Source: Begonia masoniana (taxonomy: Eukaryota > Streptophyta > Magnoliopsida > Cucurbitales > Begoniaceae). Taken from it: 64,000 nucleotides of DNA. Location: the NCBI GenBank assembly GCA_022432975.1, contig CM039508.1, positions 27,518,788-27,582,787 on the forward strand. The letters are read 5' to 3'. How positions within the stretch are numbered: position 1 is the first letter of the stretch; each line of letters starts with the position of its first letter. Shown one piece after another: positions 10,460 through 20,382 of this stretch. The position numbers were made by a program, and so were the translations under genes. Under the pieces are notes generated by a model. The model did no database searches, was not told the origin of the DNA, and was given only the letters and a program-made list of their open reading frames with translations.

Positions 10460-12805
10460 TGTAACGCCCCCGAACCCGCCCCTGCTCGGTGCGCTACTTT
10501 GCTAACTCAAACCGCGTTTAAAACGACATTTAAAATAATTTTTGATAAAATTTTGACTCAATTTTTGGGTTTCTCAAACCCTCGATTTTTGTTGGAAAGC
10601 GTGCCCAAAATATGTTTAAAATACGTCGGAAAAGGTCGGGTCAAAACATAGTAGAAATAGAAAATTAAAAAAAAAGTTTCAAAATTTTGGTGTTGGGCGC
10701 ACGCGATCGCAGCGCGCCCAGCGCCAGATCGATCGGGCCTCCTCGGGCTTTTCGGCCAAAAATGCTTTTTTTTTTTATTTTTTTTTTAACTTTCCTCACT
10801 TTTCTTCATTTTGCATTGAGACAAACATCTCTAAAAATTCTAAAATTTTTACCACACGATCCGGACACTCTTAACTTCGTGTCCCGTAAAAATCTCAGAA
10901 AACTGACTTAAAACGTTTAACAAAAAAATAGAGAAAAGTGAACCCAACGTTAATTATTTTAAAACCAAAACGAGCGGCATAACGCCTATAATTTCCAAAA
11001 CCCAAAACCTAAAATCAAAGCCTTAAAACACTATCATTCCATACCAATCATCCAACAAAGTCATCACTAATCATAATTATCCAAAATAGGAAAACAACTA
11101 TCTACACTGCAAAATACCAAAATTCCCACAACTACCCGAAGAACGTAGTCGAGACGCCCCGACAAGTGCCTGCACCGGCGTGCCTCGTAAATCACCGACT
11201 GCCCCTACTCCTGAGCTCCATCATCTAGCTCACCTAAACTCCTGTCGTTACCTACACCATAGAACATAAAACGTAAGCCTAATGCTTAGTAAGTAGGGAA
11301 TAATGAATGCAATAACACACAATGCAGTTTCTAACGCTCAGTTGTGCTAATAAAGTTTGCCTGCATCGATCGCGATGCCTTAAAAGGTGGTGCCTACATC
11401 ATCGTGATGCCTTAAAGTTTGCCGGCATCGGTTAAGATGCCTTATTTGCCCACATCCGTTAAGATGCCTTATTTGCCCGCATCCATAGGATGCCTTATTT
11501 GCCCGCATCCGTTAAGATGCCTTATTTGCCAGCATCCATAGAATGCCTTAAAAGTTGCTCTCACCCATAGGATGCCTTACTCTTTAACCGACTACCGTTC
11601 ACTTTCACAATGTCAAACAATGCAACACAACACAACAACACAACTCAACAACACGACAACACAACACAACACAAAACAAAACAACCAACCAAACAACCAA
11701 ACAATTCCCTACCGTTCCATGGTGTAGGCCTGAAGGCAAACACAAGCACTCCACTACTTACATGACTGTTCGGTTCGTAATTGCTCGCTTCGTCCGATTT
11801 AATTATCCGCTCGACAACCTAGCAAATAGGGAAAAATATCTTAGAAGGCCACTAATAAATCCTTAAAGATTTTCTAACCAAAAACTAACCAACACTTAAG
11901 AAAATTCACCCTTAAAGCACTAAAACCCGATTTTCCTCACATTTCCTACCGTCAAACTTCGAACGGCCATAACTTATTCGTTTCTCAACGGATTTTGACG
12001 TGCCACCCCAATCCGTAAATCTCTACACGTCTACTATCCATTGAAATACTCAAATTAACCAACCAACTAACTTGGCCAACTCGAAATGCACAAAACAGAA
12101 CCGGTGTTCTTGCTCCACAAAACCGGTTTTCTAACAATTCACTCCCAATCCTTAATCTAACCACCCAAACAACCTAAACTATCATATCTACGGATTAAAT
12201 GATCAAAAGACGAAGAAAACTATCAAGGAGAACACAATTTTCGGACTTCATGAACTAGGGTTTCCAAACCCCACTAAAATCCCCACAAAACTCAATAAAA
12301 CACCACTAAACCAACTCCTAATTGTATATAACCTAAACCCACTTGATTTTACCTTTAAATTCTTGAAAAAGCTATGAAAAGAAGGAGGAAGGGGCTTCGA
12401 TGGATGGCTAGTTCGTGGTGAGAAAGAAAGGGGAAGAAGATGAATAAAAGTTTACAATTTTACCTTTTTAACTTAACATTTTTTCCACTTTTTGTTTCTT
12501 CCACTTAATTCCCTTAAATTCACAATAACCCCTCCTTTATTTTCACTCCTCCCACGTTGAAAGCTTCATCTTCTAACCTTTTTATATCTTTACTTTTCTT
12601 TTAAATTTTATTTCACTTATTTACTAACTTTCTATTGGTTGATACAATTTTGATTTTCTTCACTTTTAATGGTTTTGACTTGTCAAAACACCTTTTCTTT
12701 CTCTTTTCATTACTTACTTCTAATCCCTTCCTCACTTAACATTAAACTCTCATATTTAACATAACCTAGGGCTACACACGTTATCGGAATTTTTTGGGTG
12801 TTACT
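10460..12805 (-). repeat. E1 5' LTR (2,346 bp)
   Basis: It starts TGTAACGCCCCCG and ends TTGGGTGTTACT, where the terminal A has changed to T. It has about eight hairpin monomers (11355-11578), against some 60 in the partner LTR. Candidate intron: donor at 11761 (AGTCAT|GTAAGTAGTGG), acceptor at 11252, 510 nt. Confidence 0.85.
11355..11578 (-). repeat. Short hairpin minisatellite (E1 5' LTR)
   Basis: About eight degenerate monomers of the same 26-30 bp family as at 2311-4064. They include two units with a CATCGTGATGCC or GATCGCGATGCC variant. Confidence 0.85.
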
Positions 12806-13446
12806 ATGGTGGAGCTATTGTAGTTTCACAATTTGGTATTCATGATATTTAGAATCAATTAGATACAAATATTTATTTTAGTTCTATGCGAAATGAACTA
12901 GATATTTATTTTGACACTCGATATCAATTTTCTTGTGATAAGAACTTTGATATTTTAGATTGATAGAAAATATTTTCCTTTACTTATCACTCCTTCACTG
13001 TCTAATGATCAAATAACACATAGAATTGCGAGCTTATATTTTTCTTGTGGAATTATATATTCTAATGTTAGTCGTTCACGTCTTTCTTCAAATGCTAGTT
13101 CTAGTAGTGGTGGTGGAGCTATTGTAGTCTCACAATTTGATATTCATGATATTTAGAATTAATTAAATACAAATATTTATTTAGTTCTATGTGAAATGAA
13201 CTAGATATTTATTTTGACACTCGATATCAATTTTATTGCGATAAGAACTTTGATATTTTAGATTGGTAGAAAATATTTTTCACTACATATTTTATTCTTG
13301 CTATAATAGCACATGATCTACTAACACCTTTGATCTCTACCGTAGTATTGAAGTTTGCTTTTAGTGCAGGTGGACATGCATATGATGAATGCCAAGGAAG
13401 ACTTATATCCGACCTCGTTGAGACACTCATTTGCATGAAGGATTAA
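12806..13446 (+). pseudogene. hAT transposase fragment, part 2, with dimerisation domain
   Basis: After the E1 target duplication the frame resumes (GAIVVSQFGIHDI, then NELDIYFDTRYQF and FDILD), matching the E/D-rich segment before the hAT C-terminal dimerisation domain. A second degenerate copy of this segment follows in tandem at about 12979-13270. The domain then appears as LLTPLISTVVLKFAFSAGG and LVETLICMKD, ending in TAA at 13444-13446. In intact relatives this domain holds transposase subunits together. Here stops (HDI*NQ, LD*) and the duplication make it non-functional. It was interrupted by E1 and by the LTR ending at 1218. Confidence 0.8.
12979..13270 (+). repeat. Tandem duplication within the hAT remnant
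   Basis: This stretch repeats the sequence found at 1292-1410 joined to 12811-12970, with scattered substitutions. It shows the undisturbed E1 target site (CTAGTAGTGGTGGTGGAGC near 13102). Confidence 0.75.
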
Positions 13447-14034
13447 AACGATGTCATTACGAAAAATCAATAACGAAATACTAGAAGAATTTAAATTTTT
13501 GGACATTGAAGATTAGTTTTTCATTTAAATTTAGATGTATTGTAATTTGAATTTTGAAGTATTTTTGTAACTTGTAATTTTTTTTTGAAATTTTGCACAT
13601 GATTGACAATTAGACGGGTGCTAACTTAGTTGATATGTATCTAATTTGTAGTGATGTAAGTGTCAAATTTATAATGAATGTTAGATTTTTTTTATATATT
13701 TGTCTCAAATAGTTTTTTTGTAATTACATGTCAATTTTATATTAATTAAATAATTTTATTATTTAGACGACTAACTATCATATTTTAATATTACAATAAT
13801 AAATATTTATTATAGTGTTAATAAATAAAATTTTAAATAAATATATAATACATTTATATAAAATAATTTTATTTATGTATGGTGGGCTTCTTAAGCTCGG
13901 CTTGTGGCTTGTGGCTCGTGTTGGAAATATTTTTGGGTCAGCTCGTTAGGCTCGACTTGTTAGGCTTGTGAGGCTTGATGAGCCAGGCCTTCCTAGGCTC
14001 AACTCAGCTTGGCCGCTTCGTTTAACATATCTAA
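13447..14034 (+). other. Probable hAT 3' non-coding end
   Basis: AT-rich sequence with no coding frame. 13880-14015 has many GGCTTG, GGCTCG and AGGCTCG motifs in both orientations, a pattern often seen in subterminal regions of hAT elements. I could not fix a terminal inverted repeat or an 8-bp target duplication, so the boundary with E0 is approximate. Confidence 0.4.
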
Positions 14035-14040
14035 TGTAGT

Positions 14041-14531
14041 TTGATAATTGATAGTGAAAGTTGTAGTAATGTTGCTAGCACTTTGTTGGTAAAAAAGTTG
14101 AGCTTGAATTCATACAAGCTACAATGGTTGAGTGACTATGGAGAAATAAAAGTGACTAAGCAAGTGAAAATTGCACTCTCAATTGGTAAGTATAAAGATG
14201 AGGTTCTTTATGATATAGTACTCATGCAAGTTACACATATTCTTTTGGGAGACCCTCACAATTTGATAGAAAAGTCAAGCATATTGGTTTCAAGAATGAG
14301 TACTCCTTTGATCAAAATGGCAGAATGGTAATTCTCCAACCACTAAAACCGTGGGAGGCTAGTGAGGATCAAGAGAGGATTGCAAATGAATTCAAAAAGA
14401 GAGAAAAATCATTGAGTGGACAAAAGGATGAAAAAGAAGAGAGTAGAGTGATTGAAAAGAAGAGTGAAAAAGAGAAAAAAGAATGCGAGGAGAGAAAAAC
14501 CAAGAGTGAGAAAAAAAAAGAGGATAGTTGA
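14041..14531 (+). pseudogene. E0 aspartic protease and charged linker
   Basis: The frame begins LIIDSESCSNVAS, matching the active-site region of plant chromovirus proteases (usual form DxGSCTNVAS; here the site reads DSES). It continues with YKLQWL, VTKQV, IGKYKDEVLYD and a HILLG motif that corresponds to the conserved ILLG near the protease C terminus. A frameshift at about 14270-14330 moves the reading into a Lys/Glu-rich linker (KKREKSL to KSEKKKEDS, 14325-14531), typical between protease and RT in Reina/CRM-like elements. The protease would mature the Gag-Pol polyprotein. It is inactive as read. Confidence 0.75.
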
Positions 14532-14589
14532 AAAATGATTGAAATGGCAAGAAAAAGTGAGATTATAAACGTGATGTTAGCGAAATAAC

Positions 14590-14887
14590 TAGTTGTACTT
14601 TTGTACAAAGATGTTTATCTTGTGACCAATGAACTAATTCATTCTCTTCCAAGTGTTGTTTCATCTCTTTTACAGGAATTTGAGGACGTGTTTCCTGAAA
14701 AGTTATCGAGAGGATTACCTTCTTTGAGAGGGATTGAACATCAAATAGATTTCATGTCGATGGCATCAATTCCTAATCGGCCGACATACCTAGCTAATCT
14801 CAAAGAAACTAAGGAGATCCAAAAGCAAGTGGATGAGCTAGTGGAGAAGGGATTCGTGAAGAAAAACCTTAGTCCACGCTCGGTTCC
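14590..14887 (+). pseudogene. E0 pre-RT segment, cut by E2
   Basis: The frame runs from SVVSSLLQEFEDVFPEKLS through LPSLRGIEHQIDF and IPNRP to LVEKGFVKKNLSPRSVPV. This is the standard entry into a Ty3/gypsy reverse transcriptase. It stops abruptly at 14887, where E2 begins, and the next residues are found at 22945 onward. No restored protein is implied: stops and frameshifts occur on both sides. Confidence 0.8.
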
Positions 14888-15209
14888 TGTAACACCTGAG
14901 ATTTTTTTTTTCCTCAATGTGTATTGCTTTTGATTTAATCAAGTTTTTGAAAGGAAAAACAATTGAGCGAAAATAAAAGGATAAGGTGGTTGTTTAATAA
15001 TTAGTTGTTTTAATTACTTTAAAAATTAATTAAAATGAAAAGTGAATAAATTTGGTATTATGTTCAGGTATTCCCAGTGGAGAAATTAAGTCGGGTACGG
15101 GGTGAGGGTCAATTGACGAAAGTTTATAATTTAAGAACGTGATTTAATAGAATTTTGGAAGGCCAAAATGGTAATGTTAGTTTTTTATTATTATTATTAA
15201 TTTATTTTT

Positions 15210-15272
15210 GTTTTAAAAGAAAATAATATTTTCTTTTAAAACAACTGAATGGCTCGATGCCATTCAGTTGTT
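15210..15272 (+). promoter_or_regulatory. Double perfect hairpin after AT-rich tract in LTR
   Basis: Hairpin 1 has 15-nt perfect arms at 15210-15224 (GTTTTAAAAGAAAAT) and 15228-15242 with a 3-nt loop. Hairpin 2 has 14-nt perfect arms at 15240-15253 (AACAACTGAATGGC) and 15259-15272 with a TCGAT loop. Both are retained unchanged in the 3' LTR at 20705-20767. They follow a TTATTATTATTATTAATTT tract that may hold the promoter. The function is unknown. Confidence 0.6.
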
Positions 15273-16081
15273 CCCCGCGAACGAAGAACAGGGCAGCACA
15301 GGGGAGGGAAGCATAGCGACGATCGGCCAATTAATCACAGGCGACTTCGGCGTTTTTCTGGTCAGACGACGACAATGAGCTGAGGGCTGACATCTCCGGC
15401 CTCTTTCGACCAAAAAGCAGACTGGTAAGCTTTGAGCCTTGCCCTATTTCGCGTTCAACCTGTGCCGTGGGTCGCCGAGCTGCTAGAGCTCCGATCACCG
15501 ATTGTTTTTGGCTGCTCTCGGCGTAAAATTTTCGGGCTCAGTGCTGGCAATCACTGCTGAGCAGTGTGCAGCTCGGGAGGAGCTGAAAACTGAGGGCCAT
15601 TTTTTTTGGAACTTCGGGTTTTTATGTGTAGCACTAATTTTCTTGTTAGGTTATGCTAATTGGATGTTGGGATAATCAATTGGTGAAGGAATTGGTAAAA
15701 ATCGGATTAAGGTAGAGATTTTGGACTTTTTAGGGTAAAAACCGGATCTGTTTTTTGGGGGATTTGACCTAGCTATAGTTATTTGTTTTAAATTTCCTTT
15801 TGGCAGATTAAACTAGGTTATTAGAGGAGTACGTGGCCACTGGAATCGTTTGATTCCGATAACCGACGCGAAAGTTATGCACGTTCAAAGTTTCGGGTTG
15901 GTTTTTACGGAACCCAAATTAGTGGCCCGTTTAGTTAGGTTTTAGTTGGGTTAGGCTAGAAATAGTGGTTTGAGAGTAATTGGTGAATGTAGCCTTGATT
16001 TTAATGAAGTTTGAATATTTGTCGTTGGTCGAGCCGTAGGTGGACAGGTAACCGAATATCCTCAGCGAGTTAGGACGCCAG

Positions 16082-17327
16082 GTAAGTAGTGGATGTGTGC
16101 CTTTTGCCTTCGGGCCTACACCACAGAACGGTAGGGATGATTGTTTGTTTGTTGTTTGTGTGGTTGCTTCGTTTTGTTTTTGGTTGAGCATTGTCTGAGA
16201 CATGCATCATTGTTTTAAACTACAATTGTGTGGATGAAATGTAAGATATGCAATAGTGTGATACGCTAATGTGTCTCGAGTAGAACTCGAGAGGTACGCT
16301 GATGTGTCTCGAGTGGAACTCGACAGGTACGCTGATGTGTCTCGAGTGGAACTCGAGAGGTACGCTGATGTGTCTCGAGTGGAAGTCGAGAGGTACGCTG
16401 ATGTGTCTCGGGTGGAAGTCGAGAGGTACGCTGATGTGTCTCGAGTGGAAGTCGAGAGGTACACTGATGTGTCTCGATTGGAACTCGAGAGGTACGCTGA
16501 TGTGTCTCGAGTGGAACTCGAGAGGTACGCTGATGTGTCTCCAGTGGAACTCAAGAGGTACGCTGATGTGTCTCGTGTGGAAGTCGAGAGGTACGCTGAT
16601 GTGTCTCGAGTGGAAGTCGAGAGGTACGCTGATGTGTCTCCAGTTGAAGTCGAGAGGTACGCTGATGTGTCTCGAGTGGAACTCGAGAGGTACCCTGATG
16701 TGTCTCGAGTGGAAGTCGAGAGGTACGCTGAAGTGTCTCGAGTAGAAGTGGAGAGGTACGCTGAAGTGTCTCGAGTGGAAGTCGAGAGGTATGCTGATGT
16801 GTCTCGAGTGGAACTCGAGAGGTACGCTGATGTGTCTCGAGTGGAACTCGAGAGGTACGCTGATGTGTCTCGAGTGGAAGTCGAGAGGTACGCTGATGTG
16901 TCTAGAGTAGAACTCGAGAGGTACGCTGATGTGTCTCGAGTGGAACTCGAGAGGTACGCTGATGTGTCTCGAGTGGAACTCGAGAGGTACGCTGATGTGT
17001 CTCGAGTGGAACTCGAGAGGTACGCTGATGTGTCTCGAGTGGAACTCGGGAGGTACGCTGATGTGTCTCGAGTAGAAGGATTTCTACTCGAGAGTTACGC
17101 TAATGTGTCTCGAGTAAAACTCGAAAGGTACGCTGTTGTGTCTCAAGTAGAATGATATTCTACGAGAGAGGTACGCCTACGATTAATGAAGTGAGAACGT
17201 GATGCATAAAACTGAGCGTTAGAAACTGCATGTGATAGGATCTACTGCATTTTGTTTTAGTCTCATTTGTTATCCCCTACTTGCTAAGCGTAAGCTTACG
17301 TGTGTGCGTGTGTGTTTTGTGGTGTAG
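16082..17327 (+). other. Candidate LTR intron (E2 5' LTR)
   Basis: Donor GGACGCCAG|GTAAGTAGTGG at 16082. GCCTTCGGGCCTACACCA lies shortly inside. ACTGAGCGTTAGAAACTGCA follows the array. CCTACTTGCTAAGC is the branch-region candidate, and a GT-rich run leads to TGTGGTGTAG|GTGACG, ending at 17327. The 3' LTR equivalent is 21576-22259. Length is 1,246 versus 684 nt, the difference being array copies. Confidence 0.5.
16262..17155 (+). repeat. 33-bp hairpin minisatellite, about 27 copies (E2 5' LTR)
   Basis: The unit is built around CTCGAGTGGAACTCGAG, a 7-bp perfect stem with a 3-nt loop, followed by AGGTACGCTGATGTGT. Several units have GTCGAG in place of CTCGAG in the right arm, which breaks pairing there. 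Because 33 is a multiple of three it stays open for 294 codons (16271-17155) without coding for anything recognisable. Confidence 0.9.
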
Positions 17328-18015
17328 GTGACGACAGGAGTACAGGTTAGAGCTACGAGGAAAGCTAGGATTGGGACGCAGTCGTTGATGTACGCTGTAT
17401 GTCGGTACGGGCAGTTGTCGGGGCGTCTCGATCATGGTCTTCGGGGGATTTGGGCTTTGTCTTTTGGTAGTTTATTGTATATGTCTGTTTGTAGAAATGA
17501 TGGGAATGCGTAACTTTCTTTTTTGTTGATGTTTTGAGAGTTATGGTATAGCTATTTGAAATTGTTGTATATAGTCATAGTTAAGGGTGATGTGTCGCCC
17601 TATACTGTGGACTTTCTTCACTTAGGGATGTTAGTATTTTAGTTTCCCTCTTTACTGTTATTTGGTGATTTCGTATGCTGGATAAGTTGATGAGGAATAT
17701 TCTGGATGGGTTGGGATTTATTCCTTTGCAGGTAACTAGCATTTTGGAGGCGCCATTTTCAGGCGTTACTTTGCCAAAATTTCCAGGAAAGATGCCGTGG
17801 TGCTAAAAGGTTAGGATTAAGGGAAATTAGTGAGTCTAGGCAGCTGGATATGACATAAGAGAGCTTCGGGAGATTTAGTTTTAAATTCCGCTGTGTCAGT
17901 TTTATTTTATCATTTAAGGTTTATGAAAATTAGTTTTTTTTAAATTATGTTTTAACGTGGGATTGGTTAGCAAAGTAGCGCACCGAGCCGGGGTGGGTTC
18001 GGGGGCGTTACAAGA

Positions 18016-18027
18016 TGGTATTAGAGC
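18016..18027 (+). other. E2 primer-binding site (iMet type)
   Basis: TGGTATTAGAGC, 3 nt after the 5' LTR, one base off the classic plant TGGTATCAGAGC. Confidence 0.85.
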
Positions 18028-18096
18028 ATAAAATGGTCGAGTCGTTCAAAGGATTACCCTACAATGTCGGCCGCCATGTAACGTGCTTCACTGAAT

Positions 18097-18157
18097 GTAA
18101 GTAATTCTTTTCTTTTAGTTGTTTAGAGCTAAGTTTAGATTGTTTAACCTTGTTCAG
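18097..18157 (+). other. Candidate 61-nt leader intron (E2)
   Basis: CACTGAAT|GTAAGTAATTC, a T-rich stretch, GTTTAACC, then TTGTTCAG|GC. The position matches the leader intron candidates of E1, E5, E6 and E7. Confidence 0.45.
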
Positions 18158-20368
18158 GCTTAGAACGAAAATCTTGAAAGTACCATGACAACTTCGCTAG
18201 ATTCCATTAGCCAACTTAAAGACGTAGTGAACCTATGGTTCGAATAGCTAGGAATTTAATGGTTAGAAATTTATTTGAAAAGCGAAACAGACAAGGTAAC
18301 ATCCGTAGAATAGATACAAGTAGGATTGAGGATAGAGAGATTAGAGAATGTTATGATGGGTTTCCCTTAAAGAGTTGCATCTTATGTGAGAAAAGTTAGA
18401 ATAGATAGAATTGGGGCTTTAGAAAACCCTTGAAGTTTTGAGGTACGATGAGTTATAGGAGAGCAAACTTTTTGGGGAGATGTCCTAAAGCATTGAGAGA
18501 CCCTTAGTACATTATGTGGATAAGATGAGATAGCAAGGCGAGATATTTAGAGTTACGTACAATGGAAGTATAGGGATTTACTTAGAGATAGAATAGGAAA
18601 CTGACAAAGTTGAGATGTTAGAGGATTGGAGTATATGTGAGGTGAAACAAAAAATTGGGGAATCTTGAGGGATTTGGTAGCCCGTCATAGGAGATTAGTA
18701 TTATATAAATATAGATTGTATTTGAGTGCCTAGCTTAAGTAAATTGTTAAGGTGAAAATTTTAATGAACTTTATGCAAGAAAAACCTTGAGAGGAGCCTA
18801 GTCTAAGTGAGAGGAAGTTATAAGTTTGATTGATTGTCAAATTAAGTGAGGTTAACAATGGAAAAGACTATTGAGTGTTAAGAGGTATAGTTAGAATGAG
18901 TGAGTACCATTGTAGAAATGTAACGGGTAAGAGACTGGGCGAGTTGGAACGGCTAAATAGAGTAGATTTAGTTATTAAACTTTGGAGAGAATCCTGAGTG
19001 AAATTAGATATTTGTATAAGTTTGGAGAGATTTAGGAAAGATAGTAGAAGTGGTATAATGTAAAAAGAGAAAGGTTAGAATTAGTGTGTGAGTGATTAGA
19101 GATAATGTTAAGTTAGAAAGTTTAAAGGTTTGACTCATATGTGACGAAGTCGGCATCGTTGAGGTCAAAGTCGATAAGTTTAAGAGTAGATAGGTTTAAG
19201 TATAGGATATAAGTTAGAACTCAAATGTTGGAATTATGCAATATAGATAGAAGAAGTGCTAAGTTAGATTATGAATTTTAGATGGACTTAAGAGGATAGA
19301 GGTAAGCGAAGAGATAAGTAAATTTAATGGAAGAGTTGATAAAAGGGTTAGTCACTGATTATTTAGAGTTTCATGTGAAACTGCAGTAGTTAGAGAATAT
19401 CTGAATATCATATAGAAGGAAAATGAAAACTTTGGGTGATGTAGAAAAGTGTAGTGAAGTCAATAATTGTAGAGATTATTGAGCGTTGTGGTGTATAGTT
19501 TGGGGCGTATAGTTTAGAATGATCCAACTTATAATCGTAGATAATTGCCAATTTGGAGTAAATGAAAACTCAGTTAGTACTTCGAGTGTATAGTGAATTA
19601 AGAATGTGTGAATGATGTTAGAATGAGGTACGAGGTAAATAGGTGTAAGATGCGATAGTAAGATCAAAAGGAATTTGAAATCTAGAACTAAGGGTAAGAA
19701 GTTGACTCTGTAGGTTCTAGTGTTATGCTATTGAGATGGTTTTGGAGGGTTGAGATTGTTTGATGGATACGTGTCTGAATTAGAAAAGTAAGTGACTAGG
19801 TGAACTTAGTTATGAAGATTTGGGGCTGTGTATGAATAAATTTGCTCTGTAGTGAGAAATTTACTAGGTGACCAAGGATTTAAGTTGAGAGTCTTCAAAG
19901 GGGTAAAGAGTTGGTCCTGATCTAAGAATTTATAGAGGTTAGTAAAAATTGAGATAAGAAGTGTACTCATTAGTATCTTAGGATTTCTCGCTAGGGGTAG
20001 CATAGAGAGTTGTAGTGGTATGTACATATTTGATAGACACAGAAGTGTGAATTGAGGAATTTGATAAACTAAATTTGAGGAAAAACTCGAATTGATAACT
20101 AAGTTGGAGAGATTTAATGGTCTATAGTCTAAGTAATGAGTACTCAAGTTAGAGTCTAAGGACGTATGAGTAGGTGTGGAGGGCATAGTTAGGGAGATGA
20201 AGGAATGATCATTATTTGAGAAGTGATTATGGACACCTGATAGATGTGTAAGACCGTAGCGTAGTTGAGATTTAGCATTGCGACCCAGTAACCCAAAGGT
20301 TAGAATGTAGAGTTTGAGTGAGTAAATTGAGGAATAACTAAGCTCAAATTTTGAGAACAAAATTTTTG
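18158..20368 (+). other. E2 internal region without coding capacity
   Basis: No gag or pol motif was found in any frame. Purine-rich on the + strand. Long stretches match E1 internal DNA in the other orientation. The longest open frames here (for example 19806-20390 on the minus strand) have no recognisable motifs. Confidence 0.6.
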
Positions 20369-20382
20369 TAAGGAGGGTGGAT
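20369..20382 (+). other. E2 polypurine tract
   Basis: TAAGGAGGGTGGAT immediately precedes the 3' LTR, after AATTTTGAGAACAAAATTTT. Confidence 0.85.

Larger units (their letters stand above)
1411..12805 (-). mobile_element. E1: Ty3/gypsy (Tekay-like) LTR retrotransposon, degenerate, with nested solo LTR
   Basis: Two homologous LTRs (1411-5307 and 10460-12805) flank a decayed internal region with a PPT at the 5308 side and an iMet-type PBS at the 10459 side, so the element reads on the minus strand. Flanks are GTGGT (1406-1410) and ATGGT (12806-12810), a 5-bp target duplication with one change. The insertion splits a hAT transposase: the unbroken sequence can be seen in the duplicated hAT segment near 13110. 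The only recognisable coding remnant is a gag zinc-knuckle region (9679-10197). RT and integrase are not detectable, so the element is non-autonomous or very old. It carries a plus-strand solo LTR at 6522-8574. Confidence 0.85.
14888..18012 (+). repeat. E2 5' LTR (3,125 bp)
   Basis: It begins TGTAACACCTGAG followed by a T run, and ends GGTGGGTTCGGGGGCGTTACA. In order it contains two overlapping perfect hairpins (15210-15272), a GGAATC/GATTCC hairpin (15842-15857), a candidate intron (16082-17327) holding the 33-bp array, and a tail close to that of the E1 LTR. Confidence 0.9.

Noticed and set aside
13880..14015. Possible tRNA or structured RNA in the GGCTTG-rich stretch
   Set aside because: No cloverleaf or A/B box pattern could be traced; better explained as hAT subterminal repeats.
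14369..14608. Hydrophobic Ser/Phe-rich minus-strand frame resembling membrane segments
   Set aside because: It is antisense to the Lys/Glu-rich linker of E0 pol.
16207..16554. Ser/Thr-rich repeat frame on the minus strand of the same array
   Set aside because: Antisense shadow of the minisatellite, for the same reason.
16271..17155. 294-codon open frame of VSRVELERYAD-like repeats
   Set aside because: It exists because the 33-bp LTR repeat is a multiple of three and stop-free. It collapses to about 60 codons in the partner LTR and has no family.
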